From Microbacterium sp. AK009 (lineage in GTDB: Bacteria > Actinomycetota > Actinomycetes > Actinomycetales > Microbacteriaceae), in contig NZ_JACCCG010000002.1 of the NCBI RefSeq assembly GCF_013410955.1, forward strand, positions 372,001 through 436,000: a stretch of DNA of 64,000 bases, given 5' to 3'. Below, piece after piece: positions 51,526 through 64,000 of this stretch (within the stretch, counting starts at the first letter, position 1; every line of letters starts with the position of its first letter). Made by a program: the position numbers and the translations under genes. The notes below the pieces were generated by a model. That model was given only the letters and a program-made list of their open reading frames with translations, ran no database searches and had not been told where the DNA came from.

Positions 51526-51977
51526 ATCGTGTCATTCGCAACCCGAAGGTCGCGGATGACGCTCGATCTGTTCGATCGTCGGGGGGGCTCCCCATCGTAG
51601 ACCTTCCGGCCGACGAGTCTCAAGTCTGAGCTTCAGCTCATGTTGAGGGGGGATGTTCTCCGCTTGAGGGGGGTGAGGCTCTCGGCCTCTCTCGCTTCCC
51701 TTTGGGGCGAACAAGTAATAAGTTACGCGGGCTGTGCGGGACTGGCAAATCGTGCCCGCATCCCGGGCGTGTCGCACCCCGGAGCCGCGGAATCCCGCGG
51801 AATGCGTCGTGGTGTGACCGGTTGAGGCGTGCGAGCGTCGGACCGACACAGCCGGCATCGACACTGCCGACGCACACGGCGTGAACTCCCCTCGGACATC
51901 CGCGCCCGCTCGCAGCAAGCTCGTCGGTGCGTCGTGAGCGTCCACCCCGCTCCCCGCGGGATGGCCCTGACCGAAGA
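51526..51977 (-). promoter_or_regulatory. tyrS-rrn intergenic region with distal rrn promoter
   Basis: This 450-bp stretch between the tyrS stop and the proximal rrn promoter has no convincing gene. On the minus strand TTGCCA (51743-51748) and TAACTT (51720-51725) are 17 bp apart, a good second rrn promoter about 220 bp upstream of the first. Frames open here (for example over 51532-51945) have rrn promoter sequence inside them and no homology I recognise. No clear tyrS terminator was found. Confidence 0.65.
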
Positions 51978-53282
51978 TCAGTGGACGAAGACGCCCGCCA
52001 GCGTCTTCTTGCCGCGGCGCAGCACCGATACCCCGCCGGGCAGCGAGCCTTCGACGGTGGCGGCGTCATCGCTGACGCGCACGCCGTCGATGCTGACACC
52101 GCCCTGCGCGATGGCACGTCGCGCCTCGGAAAGGCTGGCGACCAGCCCGGTCTCCACAAGCGCGTGGACGACGGAGGCACCTCGCTCCATGTCGGCGTGA
52201 GGAAGTTCGCGCAGCGCCTCGACCAGCGTCTCCGCATCGAGCGCGTGGAGGTCACCCTGCCCGAAGAGCGCATCGGAGGCGGCGATGACCGAGCGCGCGG
52301 CATCCTCCCCGTGCACCAGCGCAGTCACCTCCGCGGCCAAGCGCTTCTGCGCGGCGCGGCGGAACGGCTCGTCCGCCACCAGTCGCTCGAAGTGCTCGAT
52401 CTCCTCACGCGGGAGGAAGGTGAAGATCTTCAGGCGCGCGATGACGTCGGCGTCGTCGGTGTTGAGCCAGAACTGGTACATCCGGTACGGACTGCACATC
52501 GCGGGGTCGAGCCAGACGGCGTTGCCCTCGCTCTTGCCGAACTTCGTTCCATCGCTGTTGGTGATCAGCGGCGTGCCGATGGCATGAACCGAGGTGTGCT
52601 CGACGTAGTGGATCAGGTCGACCCCGCTGGTGAGATTCCCCCACTGATCAGACCCGCCGGTCTGCAGCACGCACTCGTAGGTGCGGTACAGCTCGAGGTA
52701 GTCCAGCCCCTGGAGGATCTGGTAGCTGAATTCCGTGTAGCTGATACCGGCTTCGGAATTCAGGCGTGCGCTGACCGCGTCTTTGCTCAGCATCTTGCCG
52801 ACGCGATAGTGCTTGCCGATCTCGCGGAGGAAGTCGATCGCCGACAGCGGCGCCGTCCAGTCGAGGTTGTTCACGATGCGCGCCGCGTTGTCACCGTCGA
52901 AACTGAGGAAGCGCTCCACTTGCGCGCGGAGGTACCCGACCCACTCCGCGACGGTCTCCTTGGTGTTCAAGGTCCGCTCGCTCGACGGGCGTGGATCGCC
53001 GATGAGGCCCGTGGACCCGCCGACCAAGCCGAGCGGACGGTGTCCGGCGAGCTGGAGTCGGCGCATCGTCAGCAGCTGCACGAGGTTGCCCAGGTGCAGA
53101 CTCGGCGCCGTGGGGTCGAACCCGCAGTAGAAGGTGATCGGTCCACCGCCGAGGAGCGCGCGCAGCTCGTCGGCATCCGTGGAGACGTGGATGAGTCCGC
53201 GCCACACCAATTCATCCCAGACGTTGTCGAAGGACGGATCGTTCGCGGGGGCGGTCGCGTTCACGACGGCAGCGGATGACAC
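51978..53282 (-). CDS. tyrS: Tyrosyl-tRNA synthetase
   Basis: This 434-aa class I synthetase charges tRNA-Tyr. The HIGH-like motif is HLGNLVQL (after FDPTAPSL). The tyrosine pocket includes QTGGSDQWGN, and the KMSKS-like loop is KFGKSEGNAVWLD. A C-terminal S4 domain (LSEARRAIAQGGVSIDGVRV) binds tRNA. The length is normal for the bacterial type. TAACCT ends 7 bases before the GTG start and there is no Shine-Dalgarno, so the mRNA may be leaderless, and a T-box leader is excluded. Confidence 0.97.
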   Translation of the reverse strand: MSSAAVVNATAPANDPSFDNVWDELVWRGLIHVSTDADELRALLGGGPITFYCGFDPTAPSLHLGNLVQLLTMRRLQLAGHRPLGLVGGSTGLIGDPRPSSERTLNTKETVAEWVGYLRAQVERFLSFDGDNAARIVNNLDWTAPLSAIDFLREIGKHYRVGKMLSKDAVSARLNSEAGISYTEFSYQILQGLDYLELYRTYECVLQTGGSDQWGNLTSGVDLIHYVEHTSVHAIGTPLITNSDGTKFGKSEGNAVWLDPAMCSPYRMYQFWLNTDDADVIARLKIFTFLPREEIEHFERLVADEPFRRAAQKRLAAEVTALVHGEDAARSVIAASDALFGQGDLHALDAETLVEALRELPHADMERGASVVHALVETGLVASLSEARRAIAQGGVSIDGVRVSDDAATVEGSLPGGVSVLRRGKKTLAGVFVH

Positions 53283-53374
53283 GCCTGCCAGGTTATCAGC
53301 GCGGCCATCCGCCCTCGGGCCCCCATGCGACGATCCTCAGCAGTCCTGTCCGACGCCCGTGGGACACTTGCGGC

Positions 53375-53968
53375 ATGACGGATGCCCTCGACGCCACCGA
53401 CCCGCTGGCGGTCGCGATCGTCGTGATCTTCCTGTTCCTCTCCCTGTGCGCCGCGCTCGTCCTCGTCACCGTCGCCCAGCGTCGCCCACAGTCATCCCTG
53501 CTGGCGGTCGCGGCGGGCCTCGTCCTGCTCGCCCTCGTCGTCTTCGCGGTACTCCCGTACAACGTTCCGGTCCTGCTCGGCGCCATCCTGGCATTCCTGG
53601 GTGTCGCCCTTGCCGTGCTCGGCGGCAACCCGTTCACGCGGTGGGTCCTCATCGCCGCGGATGGCCGCACCACGGAAGGCCCACGCGGGGGGATCCTCGT
53701 CGAGCTCGCCGCCGAGCACTCCGAGTCCCGGCAGGAGGAGATCCTTCGAGGCGGGACCACGATCGGTTTCCTCGAGCGAGCGTCGGTGGCGCTCGGCATC
53801 CTCGCGGGGTTTCCCGCCGTCATCGCCGTGGTCGTCGCACTGAAGGGCGTCGGTCGCTTCTCGGAGCTGGCGACACCCGCTGCCCGCGAGCGATTCATCG
53901 TCGGCACGTTGGCCAGTCTCCTCTGGGCCTCCGCGGTGGCAGCGGCCGTGTGGCTGGCGATCTGGTGA
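53375..53968 (+). CDS. Membrane protein convergent with satD-like gene
   Basis: This 197-aa protein has about five transmembrane helices: AVAIVVIFLFLSLCAALVLV, then LLAVAAGLVLLALVVFAVL, VLLGAILAFLGVALAVLGG, GILAGFPAVIAVVVALKGV and LASLLWASAVAAAVWLAIW. A cytoplasmic or external loop of about 50 polar residues lies in the middle (TEGPRGGILVELAAEHSES). No family is firmly recognised. It ends 3 bp from the end of the SatD-family gene. GACACT ends 6 bases before the ATG, so it may be leaderless. Confidence 0.75.
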   Translation: MTDALDATDPLAVAIVVIFLFLSLCAALVLVTVAQRRPQSSLLAVAAGLVLLALVVFAVLPYNVPVLLGAILAFLGVALAVLGGNPFTRWVLIAADGRTTEGPRGGILVELAAEHSESRQEEILRGGTTIGFLERASVALGILAGFPAVIAVVVALKGVGRFSELATPAARERFIVGTLASLLWASAVAAAVWLAIW

Positions 53969-53971
53969 GGG

Positions 53972-54616
53972 TCAGTCCCGGTCGCCGATCAGCACCTCGA
54001 GCCCCTCGATGAGTGCGCCGGCTTCGGCGGATGCCAGCGCTTGGGACACCGCAGACTGCACGATCCCTTCCGTCTTCGCCAGATCGCTCTGCGTGCGGCC
54101 GAGCCACCGACCGTAGATCAGTCGCCGAGTGCGAGCGCTCAGCTGTGAGATCGCGCGGTCGCGTGCGAGCAGGCCGCTGTTGGCTACGCGGACCGTCTCG
54201 CTGACTTCCGCGGAAGCCGTCCCCGTCGCCGCCACCCAGGTCCGCGCCGACGGCGCGACTCGGTGGGCGAGTCGCTCGACATTCTCGATCGCCGCGCGCG
54301 CCGCCCACCAGGCTTCCCCCTCCGACAAGGCACCGCCGATCGATGGGATCTCTTCGATGTCGCCGAGGCCGACCCCGAACCGGAGCTCGACGCCTTCGGG
54401 GAGGGTGAGCTGAAGCAGGAGGGTCGCTGCGAGCGCCGCCGAGAGATCGGGATACGTCCCCTGCATCTCATCGCCGACGATGGGGAGGAGGGCGCGTTCG
54501 GCGGGCGGTCCCTCCGCGGCGACCCGGGCGAGCGCCGCCTCCAGGTCGCGTTGCGCCGCCCTCCTGTTCGCAAGCTCGCGAGACGAGACGATGTCTGCGA
54601 TCACGACGGTCGGCAT
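53972..54616 (-). CDS. SatD-family protein with C-terminal helix-turn-helix
   Basis: This 214-aa protein begins VVIADIVSSRELANRRAAQRD, the SatD-family signature. GDEMQGTYPDLSAALAATL and RFGVGLGDIEEI follow; these resemble features of nucleotide-cyclase-like folds. Its C-terminus (GRTQSDLAKTEGIVQSAVSQALASAEAGAL) reads as a sigma-like helix-turn-helix. It may be a ligand-responsive DNA-binding protein that regulates itself: its promoter region is crowded with TATCAG motifs. TATGCT ends 6 bases before the ATG, so the mRNA is probably leaderless. Confidence 0.82.
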   Translation of the reverse strand: MPTVVIADIVSSRELANRRAAQRDLEAALARVAAEGPPAERALLPIVGDEMQGTYPDLSAALAATLLLQLTLPEGVELRFGVGLGDIEEIPSIGGALSEGEAWWAARAAIENVERLAHRVAPSARTWVAATGTASAEVSETVRVANSGLLARDRAISQLSARTRRLIYGRWLGRTQSDLAKTEGIVQSAVSQALASAEAGALIEGLEVLIGDRD

Positions 54617-54686
54617 GGGATCAGCATATCGCTGATAAGTCCGGAAGTATCAACCCATCACTGATATTCCTACAGATATCGGTCTT
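54617..54686 (-). promoter_or_regulatory. satD promoter with clustered TATCAG operators
   Basis: This AT-rich 70-bp island between argH and satD holds several CTGATA/TATCAG copies. TCAGC-ATATC-GCTGA (54621-54635) is an inverted repeat overlapping the -10 (54623-54628). A second partial palindrome has the core TCCGGA flanked by GATA and TATC, and further CTGATA copies lie closer to argH. Self-regulation by the SatD-like protein is the simplest explanation. Confidence 0.6.
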
Positions 54687-59380
<4,694 letters not shown>

Positions 59381-59384
<4 letters not shown>

Positions 59385-60280
59385 CCTCGCACCACCTCTG
59401 TTCCGATTCCGTTGCTGGTGAAGATCTCCACGAGCACCGAGTGCGGCACCCGCCCATCGATGATCGCCGCCGTCTCGACACCTCCCTCGACCGCCTCGAG
59501 GCACGCCTGCATCTTCGGGATCATTCCCGACTCCAGCGTCGGGAGCATCTCCCGCAGAGCAGAGGATGTCAGGTGCGAGACGAGGGAGTCGCGGTTCGGC
59601 CAGTCGGCGTACAGGCCCGGCACGTCGGTGAGGACCACGAGCTTGACCGCCTTCAGCGCGACCGCGAGCGCCGATGCCGCGGCGTCGGCGTTGACATTCA
59701 GTGAGGCGCCGGGGCGATCGAGGTCGGGCGCGATGCTGGACACCACCGGGATGCGGCCGGCAGCGAGATGGTCCAGGACCGGCTGCGGGTCGACCTCGAC
59801 GACATCACCCACCCGTCCCAGGTCGTGCTCGATGCCGTCGATGGTGACGCCGCGCCGGCGGCCGCCGAAGAGGCCTGCGTCCTCGCCGCTCAGGCCCGTC
59901 GCCAGCGGACCGTGGGTATTGATCTTCCCCACGAGCTGCGGGTTGATCTGGCCGGTGAGCACCATCCGCACCACCGAGATCGCCTCGGTGGAGGTGACCC
60001 GGTAGCCGCCCTTGAACTCGCTCGGGATCTCCAGCCGGTCGAGCATCGAGGAGATCTGCGGCCCGCCGCCGTGCACGACGACGGGCTTCACGCCCGCGTA
60101 GCGGAGGTAGGCCATGTCGGCGGCGAAGGCGTCCTGCAGCTCTTCGCTGACCATGGCGTTGCCGCCGTACTTGATCACGATGACCTGATCGCGGAAGCGC
60201 CGCAACCAGGGCAGCGAGTCGATGAGGACCGCGGCTCTCGCGCTGGCCTCACCCGGGTCGGTCGTCTGGATGTCGGTCAT
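59381..60280 (-). CDS. argB: Acetylglutamate kinase
   Basis: This 299-aa kinase phosphorylates N-acetylglutamate. Motifs are [34 protein letters not shown], and [18 protein letters not shown], with [17 protein letters not shown] near the end. The N-terminal helix ([21 protein letters not shown]) is the element that in arginine-inhibited relatives forms the hexamer, so feedback inhibition by arginine is likely. ATG overlaps the argJ stop by 4 bp. Confidence 0.96.
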
Positions 60281-61473
60281 GAGGAGTACGCGCTGTTCTC
60301 GTGGACGTAGTCGTGGGTGAGGTCGTTGGTGCGGATGAGCGCGTGAGCATCGCCGGACTTGAGGTCGATGCGGACCACCGTCGCGCGGGGCGTCAGGTCG
60401 ACCTCCTCGCGGGGGCGGTCGGGGCCGCCCTGGGTGCACACGCGGACGCCGTTCATCCACACGTCGACGTCATAGGGATCGAAGGCGGCGTCGGTGGTTC
60501 CGATCGCCGCGAGCACGCGCCCCCAGTTGGGATCGTTGCCGAAGATCGCGGCTTTGAAGAGGTTGTTGCGGGCGACCGAGCGTCCGACGGTCACGGCGTC
60601 GTCCTCGGATGCAGCGTTCGTGACCTGGATGCTGATGTCGTGACTCGCGCCTTCCGCGTCGGCCTGGAGCTGCCCGGCGAGGTCGTCGCACACGGCGGTC
60701 AGCCGCCGCCGGAATTCCTCCGGATCAGGCGTCACGCCCGACGCGCCGCTGACCATGAGGGTCACCTGGTCGTTCGTCGACATGCATCCGTCCGAGTCCA
60801 GGCGGTCGAAGGTCGTGCGGGTTGCTGCACGCAGATGAGCATCGGCCCCCTCGGCGGTGAGGACGGCGTCGGTGGTGAGGACGACGAGCATCGTGGCAAG
60901 GCCAGGCGCCAGCATCCCCGCGCCCTTCGCCATGCCACCGACCGTCCATCCGTGACTGGCTTGGACGGCCCGCTTCGGCCGCGAGTCGGTCGTCATGATG
61001 GCTTCGGATGCCGCATCGCCGCCGTCCGCAGCGAGCGACGCGATCGCCCGCTCGGTCCCGTCGAGCACCTTCTGCCGGAACACCTCGTCGCCGGTCCCGA
61101 TGAGGCCGGTGGAGCAGACCAGGATGTCGCCGGCGCCGACGCCGAGGAGGGCTGCGGCCTTCTCGGCGGTCTGGTGCGTGGTCTGGAAGCCGAACGATCC
61201 GGTGAAGCAGTTGGCCCCGCCGGAGTTCAGCACGATCGCCTCGACGACGCCGTCGCGGACCACCTGCTCAGACCAGAGGATGGGGTTGGCCTTGGCGCGG
61301 TTGCTCGTGAAGACCGCGGCACCGACCTTCAGCGGCCCGCGATTCACGACGACGGCGACATCGGGCTTGCCGGTGGACTTCAGGCCCGCGGCGACCCCGG
61401 CCGCCTCGAAGCCCCTGGGCGCGGTGACGCCCGTGGCGGAGAAACCGTGCGGCCGATCGTCGTCGATGTTCAC
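60277..61473 (-). CDS. argJ: Glutamate N-acetyltransferase / amino-acid N-acetyltransferase
   Basis: This 398-aa enzyme recycles the acetyl group from acetylornithine to glutamate. The self-cleavage site lies in [17 protein letters not shown], where the chain splits before the Thr of ATML to form the active N-terminal nucleophile. Other family segments are [12 protein letters not shown] and [19 protein letters not shown]. The GTG start overlaps the argC stop by 4 bp. With argJ present the cyclic pathway is expected. Confidence 0.96.
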   Translation of the reverse strand: MNIDDDRPHGFSATGVTAPRGFEAAGVAAGLKSTGKPDVAVVVNRGPLKVGAAVFTSNRAKANPILWSEQVVRDGVVEAIVLNSGGANCFTGSFGFQTTHQTAEKAAALLGVGAGDILVCSTGLIGTGDEVFRQKVLDGTERAIASLAADGGDAASEAIMTTDSRPKRAVQASHGWTVGGMAKGAGMLAPGLATMLVVLTTDAVLTAEGADAHLRAATRTTFDRLDSDGCMSTNDQVTLMVSGASGVTPDPEEFRRRLTAVCDDLAGQLQADAEGASHDISIQVTNAASEDDAVTVGRSVARNNLFKAAIFGNDPNWGRVLAAIGTTDAAFDPYDVDVWMNGVRVCTQGGPDRPREEVDLTPRATVVRIDLKSGDAHALIRTNDLTHDYVHENSAYSS

Positions 61474-62546
61474 GGGGCGACTCCGTTCACGGTGAGCGCC
61501 CGCCCCTCGGGGAGGCCGAGCGCGATGTTCATGGACTGCACCGCGGCGCCCGCGGTGCCCTTGACGAGGTTGTCGACCGCGGTGACGACGACGACCCGGT
61601 TCGCGTCTCGGTCGATCGCGAGACCCATCAGCGCGGTGTTGGCGCCGAGCACGTCGGCCGTGCGGGGGAAGTGTCCTGCGGGAAGCAGCTGCACGAAGGT
61701 CTCGCCGCCGTACGCCCGCTCCCACGCCGCACGGATGTCGTCGTCGGTGGCGCCGGGCGCGATGGGCGCGGTCGAGGTGGCGAGGATCCCGCGCGCCATC
61801 GGCACGATCACCGGCGTGAACGACACCCGGATCGCCGGCTGGTTGCCCGCGCCGTCATCCGCGGGAATCTCCGGCATCGCGGCGGCGAGCGCCTGCCGGA
61901 TCTCGGGGATGTGGCGATGGCTTCCGCCGACGGCGTAGGGGTTCGCGGTGCCGAGGATTTCGCTGCCGAGGAGGTGCGGCTTCAGACTCTTCCCGGCGCC
62001 GGAGGGCCCGACCGCGAGCACCGTGACGATGTCCCCCGGATCGATGACCCCGGCCGCGACCCCGGGCGCGAGGCTGAGGCTCACGGTGGAGGCGTTGCAT
62101 CCAGGGGCTGCGATGCGGGTCGCGCCCCGCAGCAGGTCTCGCTGCGTGCCCCGGCCGACCGGCAGTTCGGGAACCCCATACGTCCACGGATCGTGGAAGT
62201 CGCCCCCGTAGAACGTCGCCCATTCGTCCATCGACTCGAGCCGGTGATCGGCGCCGGCGTCGATGACGAGCGGCGTGTCCGCCAGCGCGTCGGTGTACTG
62301 CCCCGACTGTCCGTGCGGAAGAGCGAGGAAGACGATGTCGTGACCGGAGAGCACCTCAGGGGTGGTCTCTCGAAGCGTCACGTGCGCCAGCGAGCGCAGG
62401 TGCGGCTGATGCTCGATGAGCATCTGACCGGCGTTGGAGTGCGCGGTGACCGTGCGGATCTCGACGTCGGGATGTGCGGCGAGAATCCGGAGGATCTCAC
62501 CGCCCGCATAGCCGGATGCGCCGGAGACGGCGACCGAATATGTCAT
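61470..62546 (-). CDS. argC: N-acetyl-gamma-glutamyl-phosphate reductase
   Basis: This 358-aa enzyme reduces acetylglutamyl phosphate with NADPH. The cofactor motif is [19 protein letters not shown], and the catalytic Cys is in [34 protein letters not shown] and PMARGILAT complete the family pattern. AGGTGG five bases upstream supports the ATG at 62546 over the ATG three codons earlier. It is the first gene of the arginine operon. No clear ARG box was identified upstream. Confidence 0.96.
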   Translation of the reverse strand: MTYSVAVSGASGYAGGEILRILAAHPDVEIRTVTAHSNAGQMLIEHQPHLRSLAHVTLRETTPEVLSGHDIVFLALPHGQSGQYTDALADTPLVIDAGADHRLESMDEWATFYGGDFHDPWTYGVPELPVGRGTQRDLLRGATRIAAPGCNASTVSLSLAPGVAAGVIDPGDIVTVLAVGPSGAGKSLKPHLLGSEILGTANPYAVGGSHRHIPEIRQALAAAMPEIPADDGAGNQPAIRVSFTPVIVPMARGILATSTAPIAPGATDDDIRAAWERAYGGETFVQLLPAGHFPRTADVLGANTALMGLAIDRDANRVVVVTAVDNLVKGTAGAAVQSMNIALGLPEGRALTVNGVAP

Positions 62547-62801
62547 GGATTCCACCTTAGAGTCTGGGGTCGTGGGCTGCCGACGGCGACGCCCGTGACT
62601 CCCCTCCAGGAGGGTGCGCGGGGTCGCCTAGAGTCGGCGTCCGTCCAGACGTCGGCGCGCCGGAGCGACGCTCACGAGGAGCGTGGCGGAACCGAGCGCG
62701 GCCGAAGGCATGCGCCGACCCTAGCGTCGCGCGCTCGTGCGATGCAAACCGGCGAGCTCTGTGGACTTGACAGTTTAAGTTTGCGATGCAAACCTGTTTG
62801 T
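62547..62801. promoter_or_regulatory. Divergent argC / ABC-operon control region
   Basis: On the plus strand TTGACA (62767-62772) is followed by the perfect inverted repeat GTTTGC-GAT-GCAAAC (62779-62793). A weak -10 (AAACCT, 62790-62795) ends 6 bases before the GTG at 62802. A second copy of GCGATGCAAACC lies at 62739-62750. Near argC a short palindrome CCCTCC-A-GGAGGG (62602-62614) and a CAGACT hexamer (62561-62566, minus strand) are visible; their roles are unknown. Confidence 0.6.
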
Positions 62802-63452
62802 GTGAGTGACGCAATGAGCCCGGACAGAGATCAGGCAGAGCGGATGCTGCGAGTGATGCAGTCTCAGCAGCGGATGACCCAGAGCCGCCTCGTGCGCAGC
62901 TACGTCGTGCTCCTGGTGGTGTGGGCAGCGGCGTGGGCGCTCGGATTCGGCGTCCTGTACCTCTCGGCCATCTCGGACCCCCTTGTTCCGGCCACCGCGG
63001 CATGGCCGATCTTCGCCGCCTGCATCGTGCTCGCGATCGTCTGGTCCATCACGACCGGGGTGCGCAGCGCCTCCTCCGGAATCCGCGGCGCCTCCCGCAT
63101 CCAGGGGATGCTGTACGGCTGGTCGTGGACGGTGGCCATGATCGGCGCATCGATCCTCCTCGCAGGCGTCCAGCGCACCGGCCTCCCGCCCGACACCGCC
63201 GCCGTGCTCTACCCCGGGATGTTCGCCCTCGTCGTCGGCATCCTCTACCTCGGCGGCGGAGCGCTCTGGCGCTCCCTCCCGCAGTACGTCCTCGGTGTCG
63301 TCTTCATCGTCGTCGCCGGGATCGCGACGTTCCTCGGCACACCTGTGCACTATCTCGTCTATGCCGTCGCAGGTCCGATCTCGATGCTGGTGGTCGCGCT
63401 GCTGCTCGGTCGGGGCGTCCTGCCTCTCGAGCCCCGCCGGGACACCGCGTGA
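62802..63452 (+). CDS. Six-helix membrane protein of a regulated ABC-transporter operon
   Basis: This 216-aa protein has a short polar N-terminus (SDAMSPDRDQAERMLRVMQ) and six transmembrane helices, the last near the C-terminus (ISMLVVALLLGRGVL). I recognise no catalytic motif. It probably works with the downstream regulator and ABC ATPase. The start is GTG 62802 if the transcript is leaderless; ATG 62814 is an alternative. The regulator gene overlaps its stop (GTGA). Confidence 0.78.
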   Translation: MSDAMSPDRDQAERMLRVMQSQQRMTQSRLVRSYVVLLVVWAAAWALGFGVLYLSAISDPLVPATAAWPIFAACIVLAIVWSITTGVRSASSGIRGASRIQGMLYGWSWTVAMIGASILLAGVQRTGLPPDTAAVLYPGMFALVVGILYLGGGALWRSLPQYVLGVVFIVVAGIATFLGTPVHYLVYAVAGPISMLVVALLLGRGVLPLEPRRDTA

Positions 63453-63748
63453 ACGATCTCGATCCCGTCATCCATGCGCCGGCGAGGCTTCGCATCATGA
63501 CGGCGCTCACCGAGGCGCTCGCCGATGGCGACGACATCACGTTCCCCGCCCTCCAGAAGCTTCTCGACATGACCGCGGGGAATCTGACCACTCATCTGTC
63601 CAAGCTCGAGGCGGCCGGTTACGTCGGCATCGCCAAGGCCTTCACGGGCCGTAAGCCCACGACGTTCATCACCCTCACTCCTGTCGGACGCACCGCGTTC
63701 CGCACCTACCGCGCTCACCTGCTCGATCTTCTCGGAGGATCATCATGA
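63449..63748 (+). CDS. Winged-helix transcriptional regulator (MarR/ArsR-like, short)
   Basis: This 99-aa protein has a single winged helix: [50 protein letters not shown] (quoted here in two parts), and the wing [20 protein letters not shown]. Such stand-alone regulators often sit in transporter operons and repress them. The palindrome in the promoter of this operon is the obvious target. It is coupled to both neighbours by GTGA and ATGA overlaps. Confidence 0.88.
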   Translation: MNDLDPVIHAPARLRIMTALTEALADGDDITFPALQKLLDMTAGNLTTHLSKLEAAGYVGIAKAFTGRKPTTFITLTPVGRTAFRTYRAHLLDLLGGSS

Positions 63749-64000
63749 CCCGCCCCGTCCATCTCTTCGGCGTCACCAAGCGGTTCGGAGACCTGACCGC
63801 TCTCGACGACGTCTCACTCGACGTCGATGCCGGGGAGTGCGTCGGTCTCCTCGGGCCGAACGGCGCCGGCAAGACCACGGCGCTCTCCCTCCTCACCGGC
63901 GTCCGGCAGCCGACATCCGGAACCGTCCGCCTCTTCGGTGCCGATCCGCGCGATCCCGCGGCCCGCCGATCGCTGGGCAGTACGCCGCAGGCGACGGCAC
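63745..64000 (+). CDS. ABC transporter ATP-binding protein (partial, N-terminal 85 codons)
   Basis: The gene runs off the right edge. The visible part has the A-loop region [20 protein letters not shown] and Walker [20 protein letters not shown], and stops before the signature motif. It resembles ATPases of drug or lipid exporters of the CcmA/DRA type. The ATG follows GGAGG and overlaps the regulator stop by 4 bp. A permease gene is expected just outside the window. Confidence 0.92.
   Translation, partial: MTRPVHLFGVTKRFGDLTALDDVSLDVDAGECVGLLGPNGAGKTTALSLLTGVRQPTSGTVRLFGADPRDPAARRSLGSTPQATA

Noticed and set aside
51532-51945. 137-codon minus-strand frame between tyrS and 16S
   Set aside because: It contains the distal rrn promoter, has no recognisable homology, and codes for low-complexity Arg/Pro-rich sequence.
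62779-62793. GTTTGC-GAT-GCAAAC palindrome as an ARG box for argC
   Set aside because: It lies over 230 bp from argC, is shorter than the 18-bp ARG box, and overlaps the promoter of the divergent ABC operon, which encodes its own regulator. ArgR binding is not excluded but is less likely.

Overview
The window looks like chromosomal DNA of a high-GC actinobacterium, most probably of the family Microbacteriaceae (Microbacterium or a close relative). The grounds are the strong GC bias, frequent GTG starts, the actinobacterial gene orders (FHA protein next to the MerR regulator FtsR; parA-scpA-scpB-rluB; tlyA-nadK-recN), and an rRNA operon without tRNAs in its 16S-23S spacer. The genus is an inference from family-level signals. 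Nearly all of the window is dense housekeeping sequence. I see no prophage, insertion sequence, CRISPR array or obvious genomic island.

Layout. 1-9.6 kb: central metabolism (partial acyltransferase, ROK glucokinase, long-chain acyl-CoA synthetase, peptide deformylase, pyruvate carboxylase) with two MinD/ParA-type ATPases. 9.6-14.6 kb: a second MerR regulator, FtsR and a GarA/OdhI-like FHA protein, then a small copper group (Cys-rich Csp-like protein, CopC) and lipoamide dehydrogenase. 14.6-27.1 kb: glycogen phosphorylase coupled to a glutamine amidotransferase, a CYTH protein, metabolite repair, envelope genes, DNA repair, and an ArsR-VOC pair. 27.1-30.1 kb: a tRNA-Pro with a duplicated 3' end and terminator, then small genes ending in a Nudix-NYN fusion.

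30.2-45.9 kb is read almost entirely leftward as two tightly packed operons. The first is parA-scpA-scpB-rluB-tyrA-cmk-der (chromosome condensation, rRNA modification, tyrosine and CMP metabolism, ribosome assembly). The second is repeat protein-HAD phosphatase-small protein-tlyA-nadK-recN-pyrG-nudix-xerD. 46-51.8 kb holds one complete rRNA operon (16S-23S-5S, leftward) with two good sigma-70-type promoters and a strong terminator. Then come tyrS, a membrane protein convergent with a SatD-family regulator, and a fully overlapping arginine operon argC-argJ-argB-argD-argF-(membrane acyltransferase)-argH. The right edge holds the start of a self-regulated ABC-transporter operon.

Two regulatory themes recur. 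Many genes have a -10-like hexamer 6-8 nt before the start codon and no Shine-Dalgarno sequence, the signature of leaderless mRNAs. Adjacent genes on one strand very often share ATGA, GTGA or TGATG junctions, which implies translational coupling. No single locus looks like a wholly new system. The best candidates for novelty are the Nudix-NYN fusion, a Cys/His-rich small protein beside the copper proteins, the SatD operator cluster, the tRNA-Pro tail duplication, and the membrane acyltransferase embedded in the arginine operon.
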